This document shows positions 22,597 through 32,198 of a stretch of 64,000 nt of DNA, piece after piece (positions within the stretch are counted from its first letter, which is position 1; each line of letters starts with the position of its first letter). Origin of the DNA: Algoriphagus sp. (GTDB taxonomy: Bacteria; Bacteroidota; Bacteroidia; Cytophagales; Cyclobacteriaceae); the NCBI GenBank assembly GCA_018336015.1, contig JAGXQZ010000027.1:90140-154139 (forward strand). Reading direction: 5' to 3'. Both the position numbers and the translations under genes were made by a program. The notes beneath the pieces are model-generated. The model worked only from the letters and a program-made list of their open reading frames with translations. It did not search any database and had not been told where the DNA came from.

Positions 22597-25089
22597 ATGT
22601 TCGGGAAAAAACGGAATGAATTTAAGCTTCCCTATCTGGGGATCGAAGATCAGATCCATGGTTTTCATTGTCTATTCAATCTGAAGGGTGACTTCGGTGT
22701 CATCCTTGGGTTGGACAATCCTGTCCTGCAGTATTCGGCGGATTCTTCCAAATACGATTCCTTTCATCAGCTATACACCAACCTGATCAAAATATTGGGT
22801 GAAGGGTATCTGATCCAAAAGCAGGACATTTTTTCAAGAAAGACCTACAGCGAAAAATTCTCAAAAGAATACCTACAACAGAAGTATGATGACCATTTCC
22901 AGGGGCGTCCCTATACTTCGCTGAAGACATTTTTGGTGATTACAAAACGGGCAAAAGGGAGATACAGTCAAAAGTCAGTGATGGATTTTATCCAGACCTT
23001 GGGTAAGGTGACCGACCTTTTTGAACGTGCTGGAATTAAGACAGAAGCACTCTCAAAAATTGAGACTGACCGATATGTGAAACGGATTCTCAGTATGAAT
23101 TTCCATGAGGAAAAGATTGTGCTGGACAACCTGCTTGCCGAAGAAAGCCAAGTGGAAAGTGGAGATAGAGCTTTTCGGTCGATCACTTTGGTAAATACCG
23201 ATAAGGTAGAACTTCCGGAAAAGGTAACCACCCATTTGGAGCGTAACGACAAGGATAGCCTTAAGGGGTTTCCAGTGGATAATATGGCCTTCCTTTTCGA
23301 TGTCCCTAATTTCCAGACGATAGTTTATAACCAAGTCATTGAAATTATTGAGCAGAGATCAACGCTCAACAAGCTGGAATTGAAACGAAAGAGGCATTCC
23401 GGAATACCGGATCCAGCCAACAACATCTGTGTCGAAGATATCGACAGGTTATTGGAAGACGTGGCCAGACACAATCAGCTTTTGGTCAATTGCCACTTCA
23501 ATGTGGTCGTTTCCGCCAAGAAGGAGAATATTCAAGGAGCTTGTAATTATGTGGAATCCTCCCTTTTCCAACAGGGGATTGTTGCCAACAAGAATTCCTA
23601 TAACCAATTGGAGCTTTTTAGGACACTCCTTCCCTGCAATACCGCAGAGTTGAAAGTTTACGATTACTTCCTGACCACTTCAGATGCAGCATTGTGCTTT
23701 TTCCTGAAAGAGTCACTGAACAAGGATGAAAAAAGCGTTTTTCAGATCCGATTTACGGATCGACAGGGAATCCCTTTGAAGATTGATCCGGCTGATTTGC
23801 CGATGCAAACCAATCGGATCAACAATAGAAACAAGTTTGTATTGGGTCCTTCTGGATCGGGGAAATCATTCTTTATGAATGCCCTGATCGAACAGTACTG
23901 CATGTGGAATAAGCGGCCCAATCCTAAGTGGCTGATGGATGTAGTCATTGTCGATACCGGCCACTCGTATTCCGGACTTTGCCAATACTACCAAGGGAAA
24001 TACATCACTTACACCGAGGAAAAGCCAATAACCACCAACCCTTTTTCCATTACTGAAGAAGAGTACAACATCGAGAAGAAAGACTATCTCCTGACCCTGA
24101 TTTCCCTCTTGTGGAAGACAGCGGAAGGAACAGTCTCTCAGGTTGAAGCCGATGTTATTTCCAATACGATCTCGGCCTACTATTCCTCTTTTTTCTCCAA
24201 GGAAAGCACTATCGATCGGCTTTGCTTCAACAGCTTTTATGAATTCGCCCTGGAGAAAATCCCAGAAATCAAAGAGCGTGAAAGCATTGGATTTGAACTT
24301 GAAGAATTCCGCTTTGTACTCAAGAAGTTTTACAAGGGAGGTGAGTTTGAAAACCTACTCAATGAGGAAGTTGACCAGTCCTTGTTTACCGAATCTTTTG
24401 TGGTTTTTGAAATTGACAGCATCAAAGAGCACAAGGTGCTTTTCCCGATTGTGACACTCATTATCATGGATGTTTTCATCCAGAAAATGAGGTTCCGAAC
24501 CAAATACCGGAAGGCACTCATCATCGAAGAAGCTTGGAAGGCCATAGCCTCCCCGCTCATGGCAGGCTACATTCTATACCTCTATAAAACAGTCCGAAAA
24601 TTCTGGGGGGAAGCCATAGTGGTAACCCAAGAGCTGGGAGATATCATCGGAAATGCGGTAGTCAAAGACAGTATTATCAATAATTCGGATACGATCTGTC
24701 TTTTGGATCAGACAAAATTCAAAGACAATTATTCTCAAATCGCCTCCCTGCTTTCCATCAATGAAAATGAAAGGAAAAAGATCTTCACGATCAATCAGCT
24801 GGATAATCATGAGGGCAGGGGAAGATTCAAGGAAGTATATATCCGAAGAGGATCTGCCGGTGAGGTGTATGGGGTGGAAGTGTCCTTGTACCAATACCTG
24901 ACCTATACCACGGAAAAGCCAGAAAAATCAGCCATCGAAATCTATATCCAAGCCTTTAGAGGGTACCAAATGGGACTGGACGCTTTTGTCGAGGATTTTA
25001 AGGCTTCTGAGCTTTCACTCCATGAGTTTTTTGGAGAGGTCAACAAGCAAGGGGCCCCGGTAAGAGAAACACTAACTGCCACTTTTTAA
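22597..25089 (+). CDS. traG: TraG conjugation ATPase (VirB4 family)
   Basis: 830 aa, normal for Bacteroidetes TraG. Walker A (GPSGSGKSFF) is near residue 415-424, preceded by KFVLGPSG; Walker B (KALIIEEAWKA) is near residue 640. The N-terminal 400 residues are the membrane/TraC-like domain. It powers pilus or channel assembly at the inner membrane, together with TraF upstream, from which it is separated by 2 bp. The C-terminus contains a VTQELGDIIGN segment characteristic of the family. No frameshift or truncation seen. Confidence 0.95.
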   Translation: MFGKKRNEFKLPYLGIEDQIHGFHCLFNLKGDFGVILGLDNPVLQYSADSSKYDSFHQLYTNLIKILGEGYLIQKQDIFSRKTYSEKFSKEYLQQKYDDHFQGRPYTSLKTFLVITKRAKGRYSQKSVMDFIQTLGKVTDLFERAGIKTEALSKIETDRYVKRILSMNFHEEKIVLDNLLAEESQVESGDRAFRSITLVNTDKVELPEKVTTHLERNDKDSLKGFPVDNMAFLFDVPNFQTIVYNQVIEIIEQRSTLNKLELKRKRHSGIPDPANNICVEDIDRLLEDVARHNQLLVNCHFNVVVSAKKENIQGACNYVESSLFQQGIVANKNSYNQLELFRTLLPCNTAELKVYDYFLTTSDAALCFFLKESLNKDEKSVFQIRFTDRQGIPLKIDPADLPMQTNRINNRNKFVLGPSGSGKSFFMNALIEQYCMWNKRPNPKWLMDVVIVDTGHSYSGLCQYYQGKYITYTEEKPITTNPFSITEEEYNIEKKDYLLTLISLLWKTAEGTVSQVEADVISNTISAYYSSFFSKESTIDRLCFNSFYEFALEKIPEIKERESIGFELEEFRFVLKKFYKGGEFENLLNEEVDQSLFTESFVVFEIDSIKEHKVLFPIVTLIIMDVFIQKMRFRTKYRKALIIEEAWKAIASPLMAGYILYLYKTVRKFWGEAIVVTQELGDIIGNAVVKDSIINNSDTICLLDQTKFKDNYSQIASLLSINENERKKIFTINQLDNHEGRGRFKEVYIRRGSAGEVYGVEVSLYQYLTYTTEKPEKSAIEIYIQAFRGYQMGLDAFVEDFKASELSLHEFFGEVNKQGAPVRETLTATF

Positions 25090-25100
25090 CCATTACAAAG

Positions 25101-25763
25101 ATGAAAAGCTTGAACATACTGGTATTTCTGATCCTCTCGGGATCTGCCTTAGGGCAAACTATCTATGTGGATCCAGCGGTAGCAGGAGCAACGGCGGCAC
25201 ATTCTGCGGTCATCAATTCTCAGCTGAATGCCACTAATGAACGATTGACTTTGATTGAACGGGGACAGCTGGCGATTACCGGAAACCTGACCATTGTCAA
25301 TACGATGCAGGACAAAATCTACAAAGGACTTTCTGAGGTCAGTTCGATTTTGACCAACCTTTCCAATGTGCAGGAAATCGCTCGAATAGCCACCGGGATT
25401 TCAAGTGACCTTAGCCAGGTGATGGACTTAGCCGGAGAGAATCCCGCTTTACTCCTGTTTGCCGAACGGAATGCTACCCTATTTCAGCAAAGGGCAACTT
25501 CTTTGGCCTTGGAGGTCAGTTCATTTGTGTTGAAGGGAGGAGAAAACAATCTCATGGATGCAGGTGAGCGGTCAAAACTGATCAATCAGATTTTGACTGA
25601 GATGGTCATCCTGCGATCCTACTCTTATGGCATGTATCGAGCCATGTATTTTGCTCAGATGAAAGGATTTGTGAGGGCTCTAAATCCTTTTCAAGGGTAC
25701 ATCAACGTAGATATCCAGCTTGCGCAGGATATAGCCAGAAAAGCCAAAACCCTCCAACCATGA
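25101..25763 (+). CDS. Secreted conjugation protein A (VirB5/TraI-like position)
   Basis: 220 aa with a signal peptide (LILSGSALGQ). The helical body carries NLTIVNTMQDKIYKGL, LAGENPALLLFAERNATLF, TSLALEVSSFVLKGGEN and the C-terminal LNPFQGYINVDIQLAQDIARKAKTL. The NP-x-x-LF motif and the NP-(F/Y)-Q-x-Y motif recur in the next two genes. By position it replaces TraI of CTnDOT-like elements, whose family (DUF4141) is a VirB5-like periplasmic or pilus-associated protein. The stop overlaps the next start (ATGA). Confidence 0.7.
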   Translation: MKSLNILVFLILSGSALGQTIYVDPAVAGATAAHSAVINSQLNATNERLTLIERGQLAITGNLTIVNTMQDKIYKGLSEVSSILTNLSNVQEIARIATGISSDLSQVMDLAGENPALLLFAERNATLFQQRATSLALEVSSFVLKGGENNLMDAGERSKLINQILTEMVILRSYSYGMYRAMYFAQMKGFVRALNPFQGYINVDIQLAQDIARKAKTLQP

Positions 25764-26413
25764 AATCTTTTTGGCTTTTACCCTTCGTTTTTTTGGCAAC
25801 CCTTGGGATGAGTTTTGCTCAAACCAATGTGGCCCTTCTCCACCAGCTAGTCGAGGAATCCAAGTCTGAATATAACCTTCAAAAAGAGGCAAAAGGAAAT
25901 CAGGGAAGGAACTCGGTCAACGAGGAGGTCAATACCAATTTGGTCAAGTCTGTAAAGGAGAAATACCGAGCCGTCCAGGACCGATTTGCCAAACTCTCCA
26001 TTGTCATCGATGCTTTTGGAATTGGTGCTGCGGCTGAGCCCTTGGTCAACTCCATTATTGATAATCAACAGCAAATCGTTTTCTACTGTAGCCAAAATCC
26101 GGAATTAGTACTTTTTGCGGTAGAGTCGGAACGGGTTTTCGTCGAAAGATCCTATTCACTTTTGAATTATCTCTTTGGCCTTTCGGCAAGTATCGGAGTG
26201 GTCAACCAGATGAAAGTTTCGGAAAGAAGAATCCTTTTCCAACATATTCTGGACGAGCTGAGGGAGATCAACGGACTTTCCTACACCGTTTCCAAATCAC
26301 TTCAGCACTATCTCGAAAGGAAGAGAGGAATCAATCCTTACCTACAGTATGTAGCAACGGAAATGGCCTTGGTAGAAGAAATCATTCAAAACGCCAAAAC
26401 CCTAATCCGATGA
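25760..26413 (+). CDS. Secreted conjugation protein B, divergent paralogue
   Basis: 217 aa with a signal peptide (ATLGMSFAQ). It shares the architecture of its neighbours: a helical body, SQNPELVLFAVESERVFVERSYSL in the middle, and C-terminal INPYLQYVATEMALVEEIIQNAKTL. The N-terminal part, with a charged linker, is not alignable. It is the most diverged of the three tandem paralogues, so it may have taken a different role or partner. The gene overlaps both neighbours by 4 bases. Confidence 0.65.
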   Translation: MKSFWLLPFVFLATLGMSFAQTNVALLHQLVEESKSEYNLQKEAKGNQGRNSVNEEVNTNLVKSVKEKYRAVQDRFAKLSIVIDAFGIGAAAEPLVNSIIDNQQQIVFYCSQNPELVLFAVESERVFVERSYSLLNYLFGLSASIGVVNQMKVSERRILFQHILDELREINGLSYTVSKSLQHYLERKRGINPYLQYVATEMALVEEIIQNAKTLIR

Positions 26414-27072
26414 AAAATCTCCTTTTTCTTTTCATGTGTTTCGTGGCTGTTGAATCTTATCCCCAGACCGTGGTATTTGACAAAGAGCATTTTTCGATAG
26501 TCAATGCCAACGCTGCTGTACGAAATGTCAGTGAAATAGGGTATCACCAAACTTTGGATATCATCAGGCAAAACACTGATGATATCATTCTCAATTCATC
26601 CAGCCTGGCACTGGTTCAAACCATGATTGTCAACTCCCTCACCCAAATCAATGAAGGGTTCAAGGATGCAATACAGGTAAGGATGATCGCTGAGACTGTC
26701 TTGGATATCAGTTCCATTTCCGCAGAGGCTTTTCAATTGGCGGGCGAAAATCCCATCCTTTTTCTTTTTGTCGAAGAGTACACGGGCCAGGCAAAAACCA
26801 GAAGTCTCAACCTGGCTACGGAAGTTTCATCACTTATTCTCAAAGAGGGCGATAATCTACTGATGAATTACAATGTCCGGGACGAGCTTCTTGATTCGGT
26901 ACAGGAGGAATTACAGGTAATTCTTGCTTTGGTACTAGCTGCAAAAAACAGCATCTACTGGGCCAAGACCAATGGGATAATCCGATCCCTCAATCCTTAC
27001 CAAGCCTATATCAATCGTGATTTAGGATTGATCAATGAAATCATCATCAAACAGAAAATCCTTACCCGATGA
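26410..27072 (+). CDS. Secreted conjugation protein C, paralogue of A
   Basis: 220 aa with a signal peptide (VAVESYPQ). LAGENPILFLFVEEY, SLNLATEVSSLILKEGDNLLM and C-terminal LNPYQAYINRDLGLINEIIIKQKIL align closely with the first copy, so A and C are the nearest pair. The periplasmic location and helical content fit a VirB5-like minor pilus/adhesin role. It overlaps the following gene by 4 bases, so all four genes 25101-27857 are translationally coupled. Confidence 0.7.
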   Translation: MKNLLFLFMCFVAVESYPQTVVFDKEHFSIVNANAAVRNVSEIGYHQTLDIIRQNTDDIILNSSSLALVQTMIVNSLTQINEGFKDAIQVRMIAETVLDISSISAEAFQLAGENPILFLFVEEYTGQAKTRSLNLATEVSSLILKEGDNLLMNYNVRDELLDSVQEELQVILALVLAAKNSIYWAKTNGIIRSLNPYQAYINRDLGLINEIIIKQKILTR

Positions 27073-27857
27073 AGCCGACTCTCTCATTTTTGATCCTTTT
27101 TTCTGTTTGTATTCACAGCTACGGACAGACTCCAATCCATGATAAAGCGATTGTCGCTCAGCAGGAACGGATGGTCTATAAGCAGTGGGATGAGGATAAA
27201 TTCTATCCTGAACCCAATAGACTGCTCGGAATCCCAACGAATCCGATTTGGTATATCACCTGGGGCTTGCACCCCAATTACCCGGATCTGGACCGAAGGC
27301 CATTATCTCCAAGGGGAGAACAGACTCAAAGGCTGGGATTGGCAGCGGCCATGCAGATTTCTTCTAACTACTACAAGCAGCACTCAGATACGGTCAAAAA
27401 CTTGGCAACGGCTGAAATGGCTCGCATTTCAGGAGCTTTTTCAGCGACAGATCCTCTTTATCAATTCTACTATAAGCGAGAGCTCAGGCCTCTGGAAAAT
27501 CCTGAAGCCACTGCTTTTCAGGGTGTTCCTGCGGAAGTAATCCATTACATGACTGATCATGGGGCTTACCAATGGTACTTAAACAACATGGCTTCGCTTT
27601 CGGAGCGATATGAATTTGCAAAGAGCCTGGATATGGAAAGAGGACAACGGATTCTGATGTATCACAGAATCATGCTTGAAATGAGAGATATCCTTAAAAA
27701 GTGGCAATACAAGCTGGACATGTCTTCCAATATGCTTGCCTTCCGAAAGCTGAACCAGCGGAAAATCAGCGGAGAGATTACCCTTTCAAATCCAAAAAGC
27801 GAGGAGGATAGAGCCAAGAAAATTGCTAACCAAACCCAAGTCCTAAAATGCCCATGA
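27069..27857 (+). CDS. Secreted hypothetical protein of the tra operon
   Basis: 262 aa with a signal peptide (FSVCIHSYGQ). It contains WYITWGLHPNYPDLDRRPLSP, a Tyr/Trp-rich N-terminal region, and a long helical C-terminal half rich in Met and charged residues (SLDMERGQRILMYHRIMLEMRDILKKW). It resembles the secreted accessory proteins encoded before traJ in Bacteroidetes elements, but no named family is assigned here. It ends the run of overlapping secreted genes; 78 bp separate it from traJ. Confidence 0.55.
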   Translation: MKPTLSFLILFSVCIHSYGQTPIHDKAIVAQQERMVYKQWDEDKFYPEPNRLLGIPTNPIWYITWGLHPNYPDLDRRPLSPRGEQTQRLGLAAAMQISSNYYKQHSDTVKNLATAEMARISGAFSATDPLYQFYYKRELRPLENPEATAFQGVPAEVIHYMTDHGAYQWYLNNMASLSERYEFAKSLDMERGQRILMYHRIMLEMRDILKKWQYKLDMSSNMLAFRKLNQRKISGEITLSNPKSEEDRAKKIANQTQVLKCP

Positions 27858-27935
27858 GAAAGGCTCATCACGCATGGTTATGGCTATCTAGGGCATTCCA
27901 TGTGGCCATTGAAAATCAATTAATAATCACATGAA

Positions 27936-29090
27936 ATGAAGAAGCTGATCACAGGACTATCTATTCTCCTTGGCTTGTCAATCCCCGGATTTGCTCAATC
28001 GGCCAACCATGACCAGTACAAGGAGACCATAAGCTATTTGCAGGGAAACAGCATTTACGACAGGGGAGTGATGACCTTCTTTGAAGAAATGAGGGATTAT
28101 GGCTTTGCTCATTCCGACCCTTTCATGAGAGATGCTCAGACCTTGGCCTGTATTTTCATGCTGATTTTTTTTAGTCTCAAATGCTACGAAATGATGGCAG
28201 GGGATAAGAAGCTTGAAATTATGCCCCTTTTAAGACCTTTTGCGTTGGTGATTCTTTTGATGTGGTGGCCAATTTTCTGCCAGATCATCGCTTTTCCTAC
28301 CGATTTGATCGCTGCCAAAACAGAAGCGCTTTTCGGGACTCAAAACGATATCAATAATGGGTTGCGGCTTGACCGGGCGGCCTACATGATCGAGATGGCC
28401 GATCAGCTGGTGGAATATCAGGCAGTGACCGAGATGGCATCGGAACAGGCGCAAGAATCCGATAAAGATTTGGGGATGGTGATTGTGGATGGGGTAAAAG
28501 GATTTTTCTCCGATCAGATTCTAGCTCCTATTGTCCAAATGAGGATTAGGATGCAAACCAGCCTTCAACTGCTCGCTACCCAAATCATCGAATTGGTGGC
28601 CATATGGATTCTAAGGGTGTGTGTCTATATCATTTTCATGTTGCAGATCATCTATTCGACGGTGTTGGTGATACTTGGGCCATTTTCAGTGGTGGTGAGT
28701 ATTCTTCCAGCCTTTCGGGATGCGTTCACTACCTGGATAGCAAGGTTTGTCTCCGTCAACCTTTATGTAGGAGTGGCATATTTGATTCTCTACATAACAG
28801 GAAGGCTCCAACAATATGCTTTGGAGGTAGAGATTGACAAGTACGAGTATTTGCTTTCAACCGGTGGGGGAGCAGATCGGCTTGAAAAAATGGCTTGGTT
28901 GGCATCCAATGGCTTTTTGAGTTTCGGGCTGGTGATTGTAGCATTTTTTGTCAGCGCAATTGCCATCACTACCGTGCCCTCGATTTCCACTTGGATCATT
29001 TCCACTTCAGGAATTTCCTCAGCAGCAACCACCGCCGGAAGGATGGGGTCTTCTGCTTCAAAATCAATTTCAAGAGCTAAACTAATCTAA
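27936..29090 (+). CDS. traJ: TraJ conjugation membrane protein (VirB6/TrbL-like)
   Basis: 384 aa. A signal peptide (IPGFAQ) precedes five or more TM helices: about residues 70-90, 95-118, 205-235, 235-262, 268-292 and 325-350. Typical TraJ sequence includes LRPFALVILLMWWPIFC, then ILRVCVYIIFMLQIIYSTVLVILGPFSVVVSILPAF, and a hydrophilic C-terminus rich in Ser/Gly. It is the polytopic inner-membrane channel component. The start at 27936 follows a 3-codon reading frame (ATGAAATGA), which might modulate initiation. traK begins 2 bp downstream. Confidence 0.92.
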   Translation: MKKLITGLSILLGLSIPGFAQSANHDQYKETISYLQGNSIYDRGVMTFFEEMRDYGFAHSDPFMRDAQTLACIFMLIFFSLKCYEMMAGDKKLEIMPLLRPFALVILLMWWPIFCQIIAFPTDLIAAKTEALFGTQNDINNGLRLDRAAYMIEMADQLVEYQAVTEMASEQAQESDKDLGMVIVDGVKGFFSDQILAPIVQMRIRMQTSLQLLATQIIELVAIWILRVCVYIIFMLQIIYSTVLVILGPFSVVVSILPAFRDAFTTWIARFVSVNLYVGVAYLILYITGRLQQYALEVEIDKYEYLLSTGGGADRLEKMAWLASNGFLSFGLVIVAFFVSAIAITTVPSISTWIISTSGISSAATTAGRMGSSASKSISRAKLI

Positions 29091-29092
29091 CC

Positions 29093-29701
29093 ATGATCAT
29101 CCAAAACATTGAATCGAAAATCAGATTGGCAACGGTTCTTTCACTGGGGAGCCTGATTACCTCAATCATAATCTGCGGCTTTGTTTCGGTTTACGCCTAT
29201 AAACAGGTAGCCAACGCAAGGCAGTCCATTTATATCCTTGACAATGATATACCCATTTTAGCGAAGCAGGCCAATATGCAAATGAATAGGCCCGCTGAGT
29301 ACAAAGCAGCCGTGGACTTGTTCCATAGCCTTTTTTTCAACCTGACTCCCGACGATAAGCACATCGAATATCAAATGAGCAGGGCCATGTATTTCGTGGA
29401 TGAGACCGGAGTCGGCCAATACAATAACCTAAAAGAAAAGGGCTACTTCAATTCCATTCTCTCCTCTAGTTCTGTGCTTTCTATCCAGACGGATTCGATT
29501 GTCTTGGATCAGAATAGATTCCGGTATTACGGCAAGCAAAAGATAGATCGAAGAAGTGCCACGATCACGAGATCCATCATCACTGAGGGGGAATTGATCG
29601 ATATACCTAGAAGTGAAAATAACAGCCATGGGGTTTTGATCACGAATTGGAAAACTATTGAAAATAAAGACCTGAGCAATGTTTCGAAAAACACCTTCTA
29701 A
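29093..29701 (+). CDS. traK: TraK conjugation protein (VirB8-like)
   Basis: 202 aa with one N-terminal TM helix (about residues 15-37), then VANARQSIYILDNDIPILAKQANMQMNRPAEY, VDLFHSLFFNLTPDDKHIEYQ, KEKGYFNSILSSSSVLSIQTDS and a C-terminal RSIITEGELIDIPRSENNSHGVLITNWK. This is the TraK family layout with the periplasmic NTF2-like (VirB8) domain. It interacts with TraM/TraN-type core components. It overlaps the next gene by 23 bases. Confidence 0.9.
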   Translation: MIIQNIESKIRLATVLSLGSLITSIIICGFVSVYAYKQVANARQSIYILDNDIPILAKQANMQMNRPAEYKAAVDLFHSLFFNLTPDDKHIEYQMSRAMYFVDETGVGQYNNLKEKGYFNSILSSSSVLSIQTDSIVLDQNRFRYYGKQKIDRRSATITRSIITEGELIDIPRSENNSHGVLITNWKTIENKDLSNVSKNTF

Positions 29702-30110
29702 GGATCGGGAAACCACCATTTTCCAAGAACTTAAAAATGAGCTTTTTCCTCACATGGCAGGGGTTAATGGCCATTTGAAGGGGTTGATGGATCGTCATGC
29801 CAAAATCATTTTTTGTGTCATGCTTCTTCTCATTGTAGCCTCTTTCATCCTGACCTTTTTTGTGCTGAAGCCTAACCCGGAGAATAAGGCTGAAAATTTC
29901 AAAAAAGACCTGAAGGCTATTCCGGGAGAGCTATCCGGCGAATTTTCAGCCTTGCAGGATTTGACCCTGAGAGCTGCGAAAATGGCAGAATTAAAGTCCG
30001 AGATAGAGCGGATTATCGCTCAGGATTCTATTTCAAAAACCGATTCAGCCTATCTGGAAAAAGCAATTGAGCAACTGAAATACTTTAATAACCACTCCAA
30101 TGAAAATTGA
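29679..30110 (+). CDS. TraL-like single-TM conjugation protein
   Basis: 143 aa. A cytoplasmic N-terminus, one TM helix (KIIFCVMLLLIVASFILTFFVL, about residues 43-64), and a helical periplasmic tail with FKKDLKAIPGELSGEFSAL. The position between TraK and TraM is that of TraL in CTnDOT-type operons. The 23-base overlap with traK and 11-base overlap with traM indicate tight coupling. No catalytic motif. Confidence 0.6.
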   Translation: MFRKTPSKDRETTIFQELKNELFPHMAGVNGHLKGLMDRHAKIIFCVMLLLIVASFILTFFVLKPNPENKAENFKKDLKAIPGELSGEFSALQDLTLRAAKMAELKSEIERIIAQDSISKTDSAYLEKAIEQLKYFNNHSNEN

Positions 30111-31323
30111 CTTCAAACAACCCAGATACATCCTGCCGATTATCATGCTCCCGTTTTTGTGTTTGCTGTTTTACGGGTATAAATCCTTCAGCAAAGACAA
30201 TCCGGCTGATCCTGTTCAGGGTATCAGTGGAATCCAATCCGAGATCGGCAAAGTGTCGGAACAGATCCAGAAAAAACCGCTTGATTCCAAACTGGATGCT
30301 TCGAGAGAAACCTATAAAAGGGCAAATGATGGATATACGGCTATCAAAGGCTTGGAACTCGAGGTAGAAGAATCTAGCCAAATCAAAACGCTATATAACG
30401 AGGAGGAAAAAAGGCTGCTGGATTCAATAGACAACGCTTTAAAAAGCGCAGGTCTGTATTCGGGAAAACCCGATGCCGCCAATGGTTTCCCATCTGTTTT
30501 GCCACAACCTTCCAGACGGCAAAGCTTTTCCAAGGAAGATGAAGAATTGTTGAATGCCATCAATCAGCTGGAAGGGAAAAAGACCCAAGTTCCCGCCAAC
30601 AGATACGAAGATCCCATGGATCTTTTCAAAGCGCAGATGGCTGTGATAGACTCCATTTCCAAAGCGAATGATCCGGCCTATCAAGAGCTACAGCAAAAAG
30701 AAATGGAAAGCCAGCAAGTAGCAAATGAGACCGAAAACGAAGTTTATCGAGTTCAGAAGTCAGAGGGTGCCGCTACTTTATTCAATACCGTCACCAGAGA
30801 AAAAAAAGGAAAGTTCATCGAAGCAATCATTGATCAGGATATCAAGAGTGGTACCCTTGGGGCCAGATTGAGAATCCGACTTTTAGATGATATCCTGATC
30901 GGAAATGCCATTGTGGGCAGAGGAACTTACCTCTATGCATTGATTTCCGGATATGAAGCTCAGCGAGTGAAGCTGACCATTTCTTCGATTATGATCAATG
31001 ATCAAATCTTCCCGATTAAACTCTCCATCTATGACGTGGATGGGATGGAAGGGCTTTATGTTCCAGCCAGTGCCTTCCGGGAATTTTCCAAAGAACTCGG
31101 AGGAAATACCACAGGAGGAATGAATCTGACGATGCAGCCAAACTCAGACGAATTGAGCCAACTGTACATGTCTGCACTCCAACGAATGTTCACCTCAACT
31201 TCCCAAGCCGTTTCAAAATCCATCAAAAAGAACAAGGCCAATATCAAATATGGAACCTCTGTCTATCTGATCGATACCCACGAATTGCAGGAAAACGGAA
31301 AAATGATCCAAAACCAAAACTGA
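30100..31323 (+). CDS. traM: TraM conjugation protein (VirB10-like)
   Basis: 407 aa. One TM helix near residues 9-25, a long disordered Pro/Gln/Lys-rich and coiled-coil linker (residues 30-225), then the C-terminal domain with EAIIDQDIKSGTLGARLRIRLLDDILIGNAIVGRGTYLYALISG, a typical TraM/VirB10 strand set, and LTMQPNSDELSQLYMSALQRMFTSTSQAVSKSI. It spans the periplasm and links the inner- and outer-membrane parts of the channel. It is followed after 6 bp by traN. Confidence 0.92.
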   Translation: MKIDFKQPRYILPIIMLPFLCLLFYGYKSFSKDNPADPVQGISGIQSEIGKVSEQIQKKPLDSKLDASRETYKRANDGYTAIKGLELEVEESSQIKTLYNEEEKRLLDSIDNALKSAGLYSGKPDAANGFPSVLPQPSRRQSFSKEDEELLNAINQLEGKKTQVPANRYEDPMDLFKAQMAVIDSISKANDPAYQELQQKEMESQQVANETENEVYRVQKSEGAATLFNTVTREKKGKFIEAIIDQDIKSGTLGARLRIRLLDDILIGNAIVGRGTYLYALISGYEAQRVKLTISSIMINDQIFPIKLSIYDVDGMEGLYVPASAFREFSKELGGNTTGGMNLTMQPNSDELSQLYMSALQRMFTSTSQAVSKSIKKNKANIKYGTSVYLIDTHELQENGKMIQNQN

Positions 31324-31329
31324 CCTACC

Positions 31330-32166
31330 ATGAGACAAAAGATTATAACCATTATCCTTTGGGCGATATCCATTTCGGCCTATGCCCAGCAAAACGGGAC
31401 GCTTTTGAAAAGCCAACTTCCCAAGATCTATATCGACGAGGAAATCTCCCTTCACTTTCTTTCCCCCGAGCCCATCCAATACGTGGATATCTCGACCGAC
31501 AATATGATCGGGGATATTCCATTGGAGAATGTATTTCGGGTAAAGGCAATCCGTGACAGTGTTTCCAACCTCAATGGATACAATAAGTCTTTGGGAGTGG
31601 TTACCATTATCGGGCAGAAATTCATCGCACAGTACGATTTATGGTATGCCCATGATGAGCGACAGCTGAAGACTCAAATTGAAATTCTTCCTATCCATAC
31701 CAGTCCCTTGGAGGTCGGTAAAATCCCCATGAGCGACCAAGACCTTCGGTATTTTTCAATAGAGGCATTTAAAAGGAAGGAGAAGGACAACATCGCCAAG
31801 AGCAGTCAGTATGGGGTTTCCGGTCAGGTAAATTGTATCTACACGGTTGACGATTATATCTTTTTGGACATCTCCTTTACCAACAAGACCAATCTCAAAT
31901 TTGATCTTGACCAGTTGAGATTTAAGATCGAGGACAAGCGAATCACCAAAGCAACCAATGTCCAATCCATTGAGATAGAGCCTGAATACCAGCTTTTCAC
32001 CCCGGAAAGCTTTGAGAAGAAATACCGAAATATCTACGTGTTTAAAAAATTTACCTTCCCCAATTCCAAGGTGTTCACCATCGAGCTTTCCGAATCCCAA
32101 ATCAGTGGAAGAACGCTCTCTTTGGAGATCAAGTACGCAGACCTTTTAGCGGCAGACACACTTTAA
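31330..32166 (+). CDS. traN: TraN conjugation protein (DUF4138, VirB9-like)
   Basis: 278 aa with a signal peptide (ISISAYAQ). The beta-rich body contains YIDEEISLHFLSPEPIQYVDIST, the typical early strand of the family, then QIEILPIHTSPLEVGKI, and a C-terminal domain with YRNIYVFKKFTFPNSKVFTIELSE. This is the outer-membrane-proximal core component of Bacteroidetes T4SS. It ends 32 bp before the coupling protein gene. Confidence 0.9.
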   Translation: MRQKIITIILWAISISAYAQQNGTLLKSQLPKIYIDEEISLHFLSPEPIQYVDISTDNMIGDIPLENVFRVKAIRDSVSNLNGYNKSLGVVTIIGQKFIAQYDLWYAHDERQLKTQIEILPIHTSPLEVGKIPMSDQDLRYFSIEAFKRKEKDNIAKSSQYGVSGQVNCIYTVDDYIFLDISFTNKTNLKFDLDQLRFKIEDKRITKATNVQSIEIEPEYQLFTPESFEKKYRNIYVFKKFTFPNSKVFTIELSESQISGRTLSLEIKYADLLAADTL

Positions 32167-32198
32167 AAATGATTTTTCCCTTCAACTGAGCCTTTGCT

